Positions 23,801 to 31,070 of a stretch of DNA of 33,712 bases are shown here, in pieces. The stretch covers positions 1 to 33,712 of the forward strand of contig JAMLHF010000046.1 in NCBI GenBank assembly GCA_023957275.1. The letters run 5' to 3'. The stretch comes from Lentimicrobium sp. (GTDB lineage Bacteria > Bacteroidota > Bacteroidia > Bacteroidales > Lentimicrobiaceae). A model generated the notes under the pieces. It was given only the letters and a program-made list of their open reading frames with translations, made no database searches and was not told the DNA's origin. The position numbers and the translations under genes were made by a program. Within the stretch, counting starts at the first letter, position 1; the number at the start of each line of letters is the position of its first letter.

Positions 23801-25485
23801 TCGACTGGGGCGATGCCCCCGACGGGCCTTACCCGACCCTGGGCGCCAGCAACGGGGCTTACCACAGGATTGTCCCCGGATTTATGCTCGGCGCCTCCAT
23901 CGATGCGGAACCCGACGGGCAACCCGATCCGCAGGCCCTGGGCGACGACAACGACATCCTTTATCCGCCGCCCAACGATGATGAGGACGGGGTAACCTTC
24001 AACTGGCCGCTATACACAGGATCACCGGGAAAAATTACCGTTACTGTAAGCGGCGGAGGCCTGATTAATGCCTGGTTCGACTTTAACAGGAATGGAAACT
24101 GGGATCAGGCAGGCGAACACGTTCTGATCGATTTCTACCTGGCCCCCGGGACACATGAATTAGGGTTTATTGTTCCTGTATGGGCCAGTGCCGGCCCCGC
24201 CTTTGCAAGGTTCAGGCTGAGCAACCAGCCCGGATTAAGCTATAGCGGTCCTGCAAATGACGGAGAAGTGGAGGATTATATGATTATGATTGAGGAAAAC
24301 CCCGAGCTCAAATGGAAACAACATCCTGATGCAGGTAAAAGCGGGCTGCATGCCCACGATTATATCAATACCTCAGGAATCCCCGAAAGCATTATTCTTG
24401 CTGATGACTGGCTGTGCAATGGCGGCAGGGTGACCGGCATCCGCTGGTGGGGGAATTATGAGCTGAACGCTTCCCTGCAGGAAAAACGCGGTGCCGGGAT
24501 CAGCCATTTCCACCTGAGCATACATTCGGATGACCCTTCGGGGACCTGCCTGCCGGCCGATCCGGAGATTCAGGGCTTCGATGTGCCTTTCTCTTCAATT
24601 ACCGAACAGTTTACAGGGATGCAAAGCGCAGACGGCAGCCCGGTATACCTTTATGAATTTATGCTGCCCCAGGCTTTTCTGCAGGAGGCAGGCAACAGAT
24701 ACTGGCTCGATATCAGGGCTTTTGCAACAGATCCGGCCAACCCGGCCATCTGGAGGTGGCAGGAATCCATGCGTTCAATGATTCCGATCCTATGCGGGGC
24801 CGCTTCCAAAACCGAGCCGGTACCGGCCACCTGGTCGAACATCACCTGGACAGGCCCTCAGGGCTGGCTGTATACCGATCTTGCCTTCGAAATTATCAAT
24901 CTGCCGGACAAGACCCTAAACCTGACATTCTATCTCGAAGGGCTTTACAACGGCAGCAATGCGATGAACAAGGCGCAGGATGTTTCGGGAGACCGGTTCG
25001 GAAGCGACACCGCCGATGTGGTAACGCTTGAATTTCATGATGCCTCCGATTATCAGTCGACCGTTTACTCGGTAAACCAACTGGCTGTCAGCACCGGCGG
25101 TCAGGCATCAGTCAGCACCATCCCTTACTGGCTTAACGGTAATTACTATATCACCATCAGGCACAGAAACAGCATAGAAACTACTTCTGCCAGCCCGGTT
25201 TCATTTACCGGAAACAACGTATCCTATGACTTCAGTACTGCGGCATCGCAGGCCTATGGCAGTAACCTGAAAAACACCGGAGGGGTATTCCTGATTTACG
25301 GCGGCGATGTAAATCAGGACGGCTCAGTGGATACCGCCGACATGACTCCCGTGGACAACGATGCTTCGTCCTTCACTACCGGCTATACGGCAACCGATGT
25401 AAACGGCGACGGCACCGTGGATACCGGCGATATGACCATCATCGATAATAATGCGGCAGGGTTTGTGAGCAGTATCACCCCCTGA
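20809..25485 (+). CDS. Secreted subtilisin-like serine protease with four GEVED modules and dockerin-like C-terminal module
   Basis: 1558 residues. Residues 1-25 are a signal peptide and ~40-155 a prodomain-like region. Residues ~180-480 are a peptidase S8 (subtilisin) domain with a complete triad: D199 (VTVCDLEYSW), H233 (NNHGTAVIGE) and S422 (SGTSSASPIVAG). Four modules of ~165-170 residues start with DWGDAP near 493, 660, 829 and 999 and end with GEVEDY (GEVED-type, rich in Asp, likely calcium-binding). Residues ~1165-1365 are a domain beginning WKQHPDAG with ILADDW..NG, seen in other secreted proteins but of unknown function. The C-terminal module runs from ~1370 with DVNQDGSVDTAD and DVNGDGTVDTGD. 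Likely an extracellular or surface protease; substrate unknown. Its end lies 10 bp from the convergent AI-2E gene. Confidence 0.9.
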   Translation: MKKIHYLLVFCFLMDYAISNPLMAQSGGHEKSSVSHPGYACEQQWIEVMFDRQSRVRMRNGTIIDLETNALEGVASILGALPWHEWYRMTDLPEPLLDQWEINGEQRTGEDLYNLNNIFRLKIPRGTDIWSLAAGLESLPGIYLARPVPKPMPLPAMPPGSYQSQQGYLNAASNNPSGVNALYAWTQTGGTGTGVTVCDLEYSWNYNHADLTQAPGSQINPNAISDPFNDNNHGTAVIGELVSDNNGWGTTGICYGATLMTCGTYWTSGIGWDVPGAIAYAIAALSAGDIILLEQQWEYTSGTQNFIPIEWWTDYSPNQQSYNGVYAAIVTAIANGIHVVEAGGNGNVNTQNLQWYGNSGAIIVGAGGATTSNNLQRLSFSSYGPRFDMQGWGENVFTTGYGTYYSSEGPNYYYRSDFSGTSSASPIVAGALACALGYYNANISTIPPTPSYMRSHLATYGTPQVSGPSGNIGPRADIQAAILNFPPPQTYYDWGDAPDVPYPTRSANNGAYHLMDGTTYMGNTVDAENDGQPDANATGDDLNGSNDDDGVVFTSQLIPGQTASVQVTASVAGWLNAWIDFNGLNVWADQGEFIFQNIQLSAGINNLTFAVPPVAVPGQTFARFRFNTYGGILFYGNGGPGEVEDYQVFISGSGQDEYDWGDAPDGPYPTLSSGNGARHLIVPGILMGTSIDPEPDGQPDPMCLGDDNDLIYPPPNDDEDGVVFQGQLIPGQPANINVTVSVQGFLNGWFDFNNNGSWLDPGEQLFTDILIPAGLNPLVMLIPPTASTGQTYARFRFSTVQGLSFTGMAPDGEVEDYAVNIEPQPEEFDWGDAPDGPYPTLGASNGAYHTIVPGFMLGASNDPEPDGQPDPQALGDDNDILYPPPNDDEDGVTFTSAIVSGQAATLNIVASVNGLLNAWIDFNMNGTWSDPNEQIFTDLMLVPGVNQLSFPVPASLAAGQTFARFRFSSLAGLSFTGMAPDGEVEDYAVNIEPQPEEFDWGDAPDGPYPTLGASNGAYHRIVPGFMLGASIDAEPDGQPDPQALGDDNDILYPPPNDDEDGVTFNWPLYTGSPGKITVTVSGGGLINAWFDFNRNGNWDQAGEHVLIDFYLAPGTHELGFIVPVWASAGPAFARFRLSNQPGLSYSGPANDGEVEDYMIMIEENPELKWKQHPDAGKSGLHAHDYINTSGIPESIILADDWLCNGGRVTGIRWWGNYELNASLQEKRGAGISHFHLSIHSDDPSGTCLPADPEIQGFDVPFSSITEQFTGMQSADGSPVYLYEFMLPQAFLQEAGNRYWLDIRAFATDPANPAIWRWQESMRSMIPILCGAASKTEPVPATWSNITWTGPQGWLYTDLAFEIINLPDKTLNLTFYLEGLYNGSNAMNKAQDVSGDRFGSDTADVVTLEFHDASDYQSTVYSVNQLAVSTGGQASVSTIPYWLNGNYYITIRHRNSIETTSASPVSFTGNNVSYDFSTAASQAYGSNLKNTGGVFLIYGGDVNQDGSVDTADMTPVDNDASSFTTGYTATDVNGDGTVDTGDMTIIDNNAAGFVSSITP
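23212..23490 (+). repeat. Near-identical GEVED repeat, copy 1
   Basis: 279 bp match 23722-24000 with about seven mismatches at a constant 510-bp (170-codon) offset. The repeat covers the end of one GEVED module and the start of the next, so module 4 probably arose by recent tandem duplication or conversion from module 3. Confidence 0.85.
23722..24000 (+). repeat. Near-identical GEVED repeat, copy 2
   Basis: Partner of 23212-23490. After 24000 the two modules diverge strongly (TSAIVSGQAATLNI against NWPLYTGSPGKITV). Confidence 0.85.
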
Positions 25486-25495
25486 ACTAGGATGT

Positions 25496-26590
25496 TTACA
25501 TTTTCTCCGTGAGTTTTTTAATCAGCCGCATTTCGCTGAAGAACTCACGGAGAATAACCCTGATCACCGTGTAGGCGGGAACCGCGAGGATCATTCCCGT
25601 GATCCCGAAAAGGCTGCCTGCAATGATGATCACCAGGAATATTTCTATCGGGTGAGCCTTCACACTGGTTGAATAGATGACCGGCTGAAGCAGCATATTG
25701 TCAACCACATTGGCACCGGCAAACACCCCGGCAATAGTGAGGCTGAGCGGGAGGATCGCGGTGTAGGCCCCCAGCGAGAGGCTGCCGATAATGCCGATGA
25801 CGATTCCTATGGTCGCGCCGATGAGGGGACCAAGATACGGGATGATATTCATCAACCCGCCGATGAAGCCGATCAGCAGGGCATTCTCCACGCCAAACAC
25901 CGTGAGACCAAGAGAAATCAGGGTAACCATAGAGGCTACTTCCATGCACAGCCCAAGAAAATAGCGGGTGAGCAGGCGTTTTACCTCCCTCAGAATGCGG
26001 GCCGCGGATTCATTGTATTTAAGCGGAACCAGCAGCATAAAGGCATTGTAAAACAGCTTTTCATCCTTCAGAAAGAAAAAACTGATGAAAAGAATGGAGA
26101 AAACGGCCATCATAAACGTTCCCGTAAAGGAAATAACATAATTGAAGGCATCGGTAAAAGTAGCCACGCTCACTATTGACTGCAGTCTTTCCAGCAGGGC
26201 TTCCTGCACCCCCTGGCCGGGTTGAAGTATGGACAACTGATGCAGGGCAGCATCTACCGCAGCCAGTGGTTCGCGGAAGGCAAAAGCCAACGCTTTGGTA
26301 TCGATGGCCGAAATAACCCTGGCCTGCTGGGCAATCAGCGGCACAAATATGGCAATGAATGAAACTACCAGCAGCAGAATCAGCAGCAACGAAAGCAGCG
26401 CGCTGATAACATGGGGGAATTTAAGCTTTCCAATCCTCAACCCGTCAAAAAAATGGACCAATGGCCTGCCGACCACCGAAATTACAGCCGCCGCGAGGAT
26501 GTAGAAAACGATGTTTGAAAAATACCAGATAAACAACAGACCGGCTATCCCAAGCACGATACTGGCAATCAACTTCACGGTGCGGTTCAT
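25496..26590 (-). CDS. AI-2E family transporter (PerM/YdiK-type membrane protein)
   Basis: 364 residues, the usual length for the family. Hydrophobic segments occur near 8-42, 62-90, 155-175, 215-240 and 240-345. Family landmarks are the conserved NIIPYLGPLIG segment and DNMLLQPVIYS..VKAHPIEIF before the last helices. Members are inner-membrane proteins grouped under AI-2E/PerM; the transported compound is often unknown and export of autoinducer-2 should not be assumed here. It lies 79 bp downstream of the DUF5686 gene on the same strand, and a 16-bp palindrome lies in the gap. The start is ATG 26590. Confidence 0.9.
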   Translation of the reverse strand: MNRTVKLIASIVLGIAGLLFIWYFSNIVFYILAAAVISVVGRPLVHFFDGLRIGKLKFPHVISALLSLLLILLLVVSFIAIFVPLIAQQARVISAIDTKALAFAFREPLAAVDAALHQLSILQPGQGVQEALLERLQSIVSVATFTDAFNYVISFTGTFMMAVFSILFISFFFLKDEKLFYNAFMLLVPLKYNESAARILREVKRLLTRYFLGLCMEVASMVTLISLGLTVFGVENALLIGFIGGLMNIIPYLGPLIGATIGIVIGIIGSLSLGAYTAILPLSLTIAGVFAGANVVDNMLLQPVIYSTSVKAHPIEIFLVIIIAGSLFGITGMILAVPAYTVIRVILREFFSEMRLIKKLTEKM

Positions 26591-26622
26591 TTTGCGCTAT
26601 TTTTATGCTAATATACTATTGA

Positions 26623-26638
26623 TTCCTGAATTCAGGAA
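26623..26638. promoter_or_regulatory. 16-bp perfect palindrome upstream of the AI-2E gene
   Basis: TTCCTGAATTCAGGAA is a perfect inverted repeat 33-48 bp before the AI-2E start. On the minus strand a weak -7-like TATATTAG lies between it and the start codon. It may be an operator for a dimeric repressor or activator, or chance. Confidence 0.35.
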
Positions 26639-26669
26639 ATGTAATTCCGGCTATAAATACTCAACCGGT

Positions 26670-29102
26670 TTAAAAGGAATAATTCAGGGTTAGCCGCCCC
26701 ATGATGTTTTTGCCGGGCCGGTCGTAGCTGTATGCCCCGCCACGGTACAAAACGGCAATACCAATACCTGAAAATGAAGACTTTATGATATTATTCAGGG
26801 CGAAGCCGGCTTCTGCATAGCCCTTCTCCATGGTACGAAACTGCGCGTATCTGTGTTTTTCGGGATGGTCAAGGCTTCCGATGCCAGTGTTGAAGATCAG
26901 GGCCGGTTCCGGCTCAAAATAACCGGAGCGGAAGAGCAGTTTACCGAAATTGTGGGTAATAAACACTGCCCCGAAGCGATCGTTCAGAAATTCCCCCGGC
27001 TTCATCGTACTGAAACTGACCGGCGAAAAAAGCGAGAATCCGTTGCCGGAACTTCCCCTGCCATTGACCATTTCGGAACAGGGCACTGCCTGATCAATGT
27101 AGCTTGCTGCCAGCCAGACCACCGTATTCCCGATAAACCGGGTATAAAACGACCACTTCATGCGCAGATCAAGCCTGTTGAAATCAAATTGTCCGCCGAG
27201 GAATCCTTCGCGGCCGGCCGTGTATTGCAGCCAGAGGATGGGGTATGCGGTTCCCAGCGAGAGCTGACTGTCCTTATCACGTATAAATTTCTCCCCCCAG
27301 GCAAAACGCAAACCGGTAATGATCTTCCCGTAAGTATGGTCAGTGGTCAGCACCCCTATACCATCGGTTCCCCTGTCGAAGGCATATCCGAAACCAGGGC
27401 GCTTGTATTCCCGGGAGATGCCGGCCCCCATCCTGATATACCTCAGCAACCGGAAGTCAAGCATAGCACGGTATCTTTCGGTAAGCTCCATCCGGTCAAT
27501 ATAAAAGCGCCTGTAATTCAGCGCGTTAAAGGGCTGGTTGTTGTCATCAAAAAAAGTAGTTCCTGCTGACTCTTCCAGGTCGTTGGTGTAGCTCAGGTTA
27601 AGCATCATGTTGCCATACCGCTGCAGCCTGAACGAAATTTCACCGCCGTATTTTGCCTGCTGATCCCCGAAACCGTAACCCCAATAGCCTCCGGCCTGAA
27701 CAATCCGTGACAGGCAGTTGCCGGTATAAAAGCCGATGCCGGCATAGAAACCTTCATATTTACTGTAACGGACCAGGCGGTTGAGGTCAAGTTCGAAACA
27801 GCCCAGCGGCAACCGCCCCGAAACCAGTGAAGCGAACCCTTTTGCCTTTTGGTCGAACCGGTGAACCCTTCCAATACTGTCGATGGTTTGATAAGTATAC
27901 CTTTCCTTCAGGCTCAGCGAATCCCCCCTGTGATAAAACCAGAAGGTTTCGTCGCGCCCTGCCGCGTCGGGCGTTAACTCAACGGCAATATTTCCCACCT
28001 CCCGACGGCTCAGCACCGTATCAAAAACAATATCGCGGCGATAGCTTTTACCGATACCCACAGGTCGCGACCTGTTCATATTAAGGTTATTGAAAGTGAT
28101 CTCCGTCTCGAGCTGTACCGGGAACCAGTACCGCCCGTCGAGAAATTCGTACATCTGCCGGATCCTGATGCCCATTTTTTCGTCCGGCCTTGCAGGTTCG
28201 GCAATCACATTCCTGATGGCCCAGCCATTGTTGCTGATATACAACAACCCTTTCAGCCCGTCGAAATTCCTGTCAGGACGTGGTTTGCAGGCAATCACAA
28301 AAGTGGTATCGCCGGGTGTTTCACTGTAAATCGTATCCTGAAGCGAAAAGAAATAACGCTGTTCCGAGCCCCTGCTCACAGGGTTAATATAATTTGAGCC
28401 CGCGATGTCAATCAATTCCCCGTAAAATGAGTTTGATTGCATGGAGGAGATCAAAAAAACGAACAAAGGATCCTTTAAACCGGAGACGCGTGTGGCGATA
28501 ACCCTGTCCTTGCTCCTGCCCGGCGCGATATACTGGTGTTCGGCCACCGATTCCATCAGAAAAAGATGCTGACGCTCAATAAATTCCAGCAGCCTTAGTT
28601 CGGATGAATCGGCCGGAAGATCGTTGTCCCTGCGAAGGGAATCGGCAGCTGCCGTAAAGTACATCTTATCATAAGAGGTATAGGTGTAGTAAGGGATATT
28701 CTCCGGATCGTTGATTTTGCGGTTGGCCACCGCGTTGCGGATGATCCGGTGCGCGGGATTCTCCCCGGCGGCAATCAGCACTTCTGAAAGTTCAAAACCA
28801 AGACTTACCAGTTTCACCTGCGCTTTCTCCTTTACCGGCGACAGCAGCAACGGCCGGTATCCCACATAACTGAACCGCAGCGATCGGACCGGTTCATGAC
28901 TTACCAGGTTGTAACGTCCATCGATATCCGTTACGCCGCCCTGCCGCCCATCGTTGATCACAATATTGACAAAAGCCAGCGGCTGAGCGGTTGCCGAATC
29001 ACTGACCCGGCCGCTCACCCGGTATTCCTGGGCATGCAGCAGTACACTGCTGAAAAACAACGCCGGAATTAAGACAGACCTGATATTGAAAAATAATTTC
29101 AC
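26670..29102 (-). CDS. CarboxypepD_reg-like plus DUF5686 outer-membrane protein
   Basis: 810 residues starting at GTG (29102), with AGGA about nine bases upstream. Residues 1-24 are a signal peptide (...SVLLHAQE). Residues ~26-115 are a carboxypeptidase-regulatory-like beta-sandwich (VSGRVSDSATAQPLAFVNIV ... GVTDIDGRYNL ... SYVGYRPL). The rest matches the DUF5686 type: a middle domain, then many alternating beta strands ending in LNYSF, suggesting a C-terminal outer-membrane barrel. Such proteins are common in Bacteroidota near the envelope; the function is not established and substrate or lipid transport is a guess. A possible -7 box (TAACTTTC on the minus strand, 29124-29131) precedes it. 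Confidence 0.85.
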   Translation of the reverse strand: MKLFFNIRSVLIPALFFSSVLLHAQEYRVSGRVSDSATAQPLAFVNIVINDGRQGGVTDIDGRYNLVSHEPVRSLRFSYVGYRPLLLSPVKEKAQVKLVSLGFELSEVLIAAGENPAHRIIRNAVANRKINDPENIPYYTYTSYDKMYFTAAADSLRRDNDLPADSSELRLLEFIERQHLFLMESVAEHQYIAPGRSKDRVIATRVSGLKDPLFVFLISSMQSNSFYGELIDIAGSNYINPVSRGSEQRYFFSLQDTIYSETPGDTTFVIACKPRPDRNFDGLKGLLYISNNGWAIRNVIAEPARPDEKMGIRIRQMYEFLDGRYWFPVQLETEITFNNLNMNRSRPVGIGKSYRRDIVFDTVLSRREVGNIAVELTPDAAGRDETFWFYHRGDSLSLKERYTYQTIDSIGRVHRFDQKAKGFASLVSGRLPLGCFELDLNRLVRYSKYEGFYAGIGFYTGNCLSRIVQAGGYWGYGFGDQQAKYGGEISFRLQRYGNMMLNLSYTNDLEESAGTTFFDDNNQPFNALNYRRFYIDRMELTERYRAMLDFRLLRYIRMGAGISREYKRPGFGYAFDRGTDGIGVLTTDHTYGKIITGLRFAWGEKFIRDKDSQLSLGTAYPILWLQYTAGREGFLGGQFDFNRLDLRMKWSFYTRFIGNTVVWLAASYIDQAVPCSEMVNGRGSSGNGFSLFSPVSFSTMKPGEFLNDRFGAVFITHNFGKLLFRSGYFEPEPALIFNTGIGSLDHPEKHRYAQFRTMEKGYAEAGFALNNIIKSSFSGIGIAVLYRGGAYSYDRPGKNIMGRLTLNYSF

Positions 29103-29123
29103 AGAATATCCTGTTTACGTATC

Positions 29124-29131
29124 GAAAGTTA
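29124..29131 (-). promoter_or_regulatory. Possible -7 box for the DUF5686 gene
   Basis: The minus strand reads TAACTTTC, 7 of 8 to TAnnTTTG, 22 bp before the GTG start. No clear -33 TTG is found. Confidence 0.3.
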
Positions 29132-29252
29132 CCACTGTTTCTCCGCTTCACATATTTTTCCGGATGCTTGCGTAAAATTAACAATGAATTTACATTCAGT
29201 CCGGATTAAAATCCAAATGATGCTTATTTTTACAATTCAACAAGGAATAACT

Positions 29253-30080
29253 ATGCACCAGCGCCTCAGCAACTACTTCGGGAAACAGTGCACCGCTTTT
29301 ACCGCAAATTTCGTAAAAGTTCGCGAATGCTTCGATACCGATGCCATACACGATATGCGGGTAGCTGTGAAGCGGATCCGGGCCGTGCTGATGCTGCTTG
29401 AAAAACTTGATCCGGCTTTCGATGCGGAGAAAGCCGAAGGGGAACTCAGCCGGCTTTTTAAATTATCGGGCAAAATGCGGGATGCGCAGGTGCAGCAACA
29501 ACTGATCAGAAAGTATGAAAGCGCGCTGAATCAGGATTTCAGCGATTTTATCCATTACCTTAACAGGTATGAGAAAAAGTCTATCCGCAGGTTTACCGGT
29601 TATGTTGAAGAACATAAGGTGCGGGACTATACCGCTTCGTTGCAGCAGACAGCGGATGAAATCCCCGGAAGGAAAAAAGGACAGGCCATAGGGGAAGCCA
29701 TCATTAACCTGGTAAATGAATTGCTTGAAATCTGCGGAAACCTGAAGAGTGATCAGGTGCATGATGAGAACCTGCATGAAATCAGGCGGAAACTAAAGCA
29801 ATGCAATTACCTGCTTTCAGTATTTCACCGCGACGATCCGGCCTTGCCGCGCCTGAGCCAGACGCTGAAACTGCTTGAAACGGCCAACGACCTGCTGGGC
29901 GAATGGCACGATCATGTGGTGGGGATGGAACTGCTCCGGAAATACATCAATAACGCGTCAAAAACCCAGGCGGAGCTGCCCGTACAATACCTGACGCTGG
30001 CGGAAGCCATGGCTGCACACCGGCATACCCTGCACCTGGAGGTGATCAACCTGATGGAGAAACAATTGGGGATACTGTGA
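29253..30080 (+). CDS. CHAD domain protein (polyphosphate-associated helical protein)
   Basis: 275 residues. The conserved-histidine alpha-helical domain covers nearly all of it. The first signature HDMRVAVKRIRA (H33, R36, K40, R41, R43) and the internal repeat HEIRRKLKQCNYLLSVF form the two halves of the four-helix-bundle repeat that binds polyphosphate through basic side chains. ATG 29253 is chosen over ATG 29184 because AAGGA lies just upstream and family members begin near this point; the extra 23 residues would be unrelated. No CYTH or triphosphatase domain is attached. It is divergent from the DUF5686 gene and convergent with the MazG-like gene. A role in polyphosphate granules or phosphate stress is known for the family and inferred here. 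Confidence 0.85.
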   Translation: MHQRLSNYFGKQCTAFTANFVKVRECFDTDAIHDMRVAVKRIRAVLMLLEKLDPAFDAEKAEGELSRLFKLSGKMRDAQVQQQLIRKYESALNQDFSDFIHYLNRYEKKSIRRFTGYVEEHKVRDYTASLQQTADEIPGRKKGQAIGEAIINLVNELLEICGNLKSDQVHDENLHEIRRKLKQCNYLLSVFHRDDPALPRLSQTLKLLETANDLLGEWHDHVVGMELLRKYINNASKTQAELPVQYLTLAEAMAAHRHTLHLEVINLMEKQLGIL

Positions 30081-30178
30081 CCTGCATCAGCCTGAAGGGA
30101 TCACGGGACTTTTAAATAAATGCTGATATACATCAGTGCTTCACAGGCAAAGGAATGCCGGGAGGTCATTCTGTGGTT

Positions 30179-30508
30179 TTATTTATTCAGTTTGGGATTA
30201 TTCCGGTGGCGGTCAGCATCGCGGCGGGTCTTCTTTCCGAGATTTTTTTCCAGGGCTGTCGTCAGGTCAACGCCGGTCTGATTGGCCAGGCAGATCAGTA
30301 CAAAAAGCACGTCGGCCATTTCATCGGCCAGGTCGGCCGCCTTGTCGGATTCCTTTGCCGACTGCTCACCATACCTGCGGGCCATGATGCGGGCCACCTC
30401 TCCCACCTCCTCCATCAATATGGCGGTATTGGTAAGTTCATTGAAATACCTCACGCCGGTGGTGGTTATCCATTGATCAACCATTTGTTGTGCTTCCTGC
30501 AATGTCAT
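30179..30508 (-). CDS. MazG-like nucleotide pyrophosphohydrolase
   Basis: 109 residues from ATG 30508 (MTLQEAQQMVDQWI), the typical start of this short family; the in-frame ATG 30538 adds ten unrelated residues. The all-alpha NTP-PPase metal motif is complete: E33-E34-x-x-E37 (EEVGE) and E63-x-x-D66 (ADEMADVL). The C-terminus KKTRRDADRHRNNPK is also typical. It probably hydrolyses a nucleoside triphosphate to the monophosphate and pyrophosphate, in house-cleaning of abnormal nucleotides or dCTP/dUTP-type substrates; which one is unknown. It faces the CHAD gene tail to tail with ~98 bp between, which holds no clear terminator. Confidence 0.9.
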   Translation of the reverse strand: MTLQEAQQMVDQWITTTGVRYFNELTNTAILMEEVGEVARIMARRYGEQSAKESDKAADLADEMADVLFVLICLANQTGVDLTTALEKNLGKKTRRDADRHRNNPKLNK

Positions 30509-30574
30509 TTTTGGATATTTAAAGAGTTTGTAATGCAAAGATACGGAAGGGGGCGGTGGTGTGCAATGCGGAGA

Positions 30575-30614
30575 TGTGTTCGGGTGTTCAGGTATTCAGG
30601 TGTTCGGGTACTTA
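30575..30614. repeat. 8-bp tandem repeat, about five units
   Basis: The units are TGTGTTCG, GGTGTTCA, GGTATTCA, GGTGTTCG and GGTACTTA. The sequence after 30640 resumes TTCAGGTG, the same phrase. Confidence 0.7.
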
Positions 30615-30641
30615 GTGAAGCGGAGTCCCGCAACTGCGGGA

Positions 30642-30725
30642 TTCAGGTGCGTTCTAATGTGTAAATGTATCAATATGTATATATGCAAATGAAATCCGGG
30701 AATTACTATGCGAAGTGTTGCCCGG
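30642..30725 (+). repeat. Intergenic direct repeat, copy 1 (left flank of the propeller gene)
   Basis: It begins TTCAGGTGCGTTCTAATG and ends TGCCCGG. It matches 33535-33617 with only a few C/T differences up to GGGAATT, then one 1-base indel and some changes. Orientation is the same as copy 2. Confidence 0.85.
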
Positions 30726-31070
30726 TTCGGCATTGCCTGTGACTACGAAGAAATAAGACATGCACAATCCGATCCTGATAACGATCGGGACAAAAAATCC
30801 AAAATCCAAAATCCAAATATCCCTCGTTATCCGGCTATCGTCGTCTCGCGGGACAAGTGAAATCAGAAAAATCAGCCTGAACGACTTGTGGTTAGCAACG
30901 GTGGCCGAGCGTAGCCGAGACAAGCCTGGACCAGCCCAGACCAAGTCGAATGGCCGAATCCGGAATCCTTTACTCTCAGGTTGACATGGACGCCCGGACG
31001 GATTGACTCAAAAATTAAAGAATCTCGGGGAAACATATGATTTTCCCCTACACATATTGGAAATCGGCGC

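Larger units (their letters stand above)
30539..31070. other. Repeat-rich intergenic region
   Basis: No credible gene. It contains an 8-bp tandem repeat (30575-30614), a small hairpin TCCCGC-AACT-GCGGGA (~30625-30640), repeat copy 1 (30642-30725), three AAAATCC units (30794-30814) and GGCCGAGCGTAGCCGAGAC (30903-30921), a kind of sequence often seen dispersed between genes in Bacteroidota. Open frames across it are low-complexity translations of these repeats. Confidence 0.6.

Noticed and set aside
23212-24000. CRISPR-like or mobile repeat
   Set aside because: The repeat is in frame within one gene and has a 170-codon period matching protein modules.
26853-27569. 238-codon open frame on the plus strand
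   Set aside because: Antisense to the DUF5686 gene, which is strongly supported by domain content.
30654-30944. 96-codon minus-strand open frame in the intergenic repeat region
   Set aside because: It is a translation of short repeats (AAAATCC units, repeat copy 1) and has no protein-like pattern.
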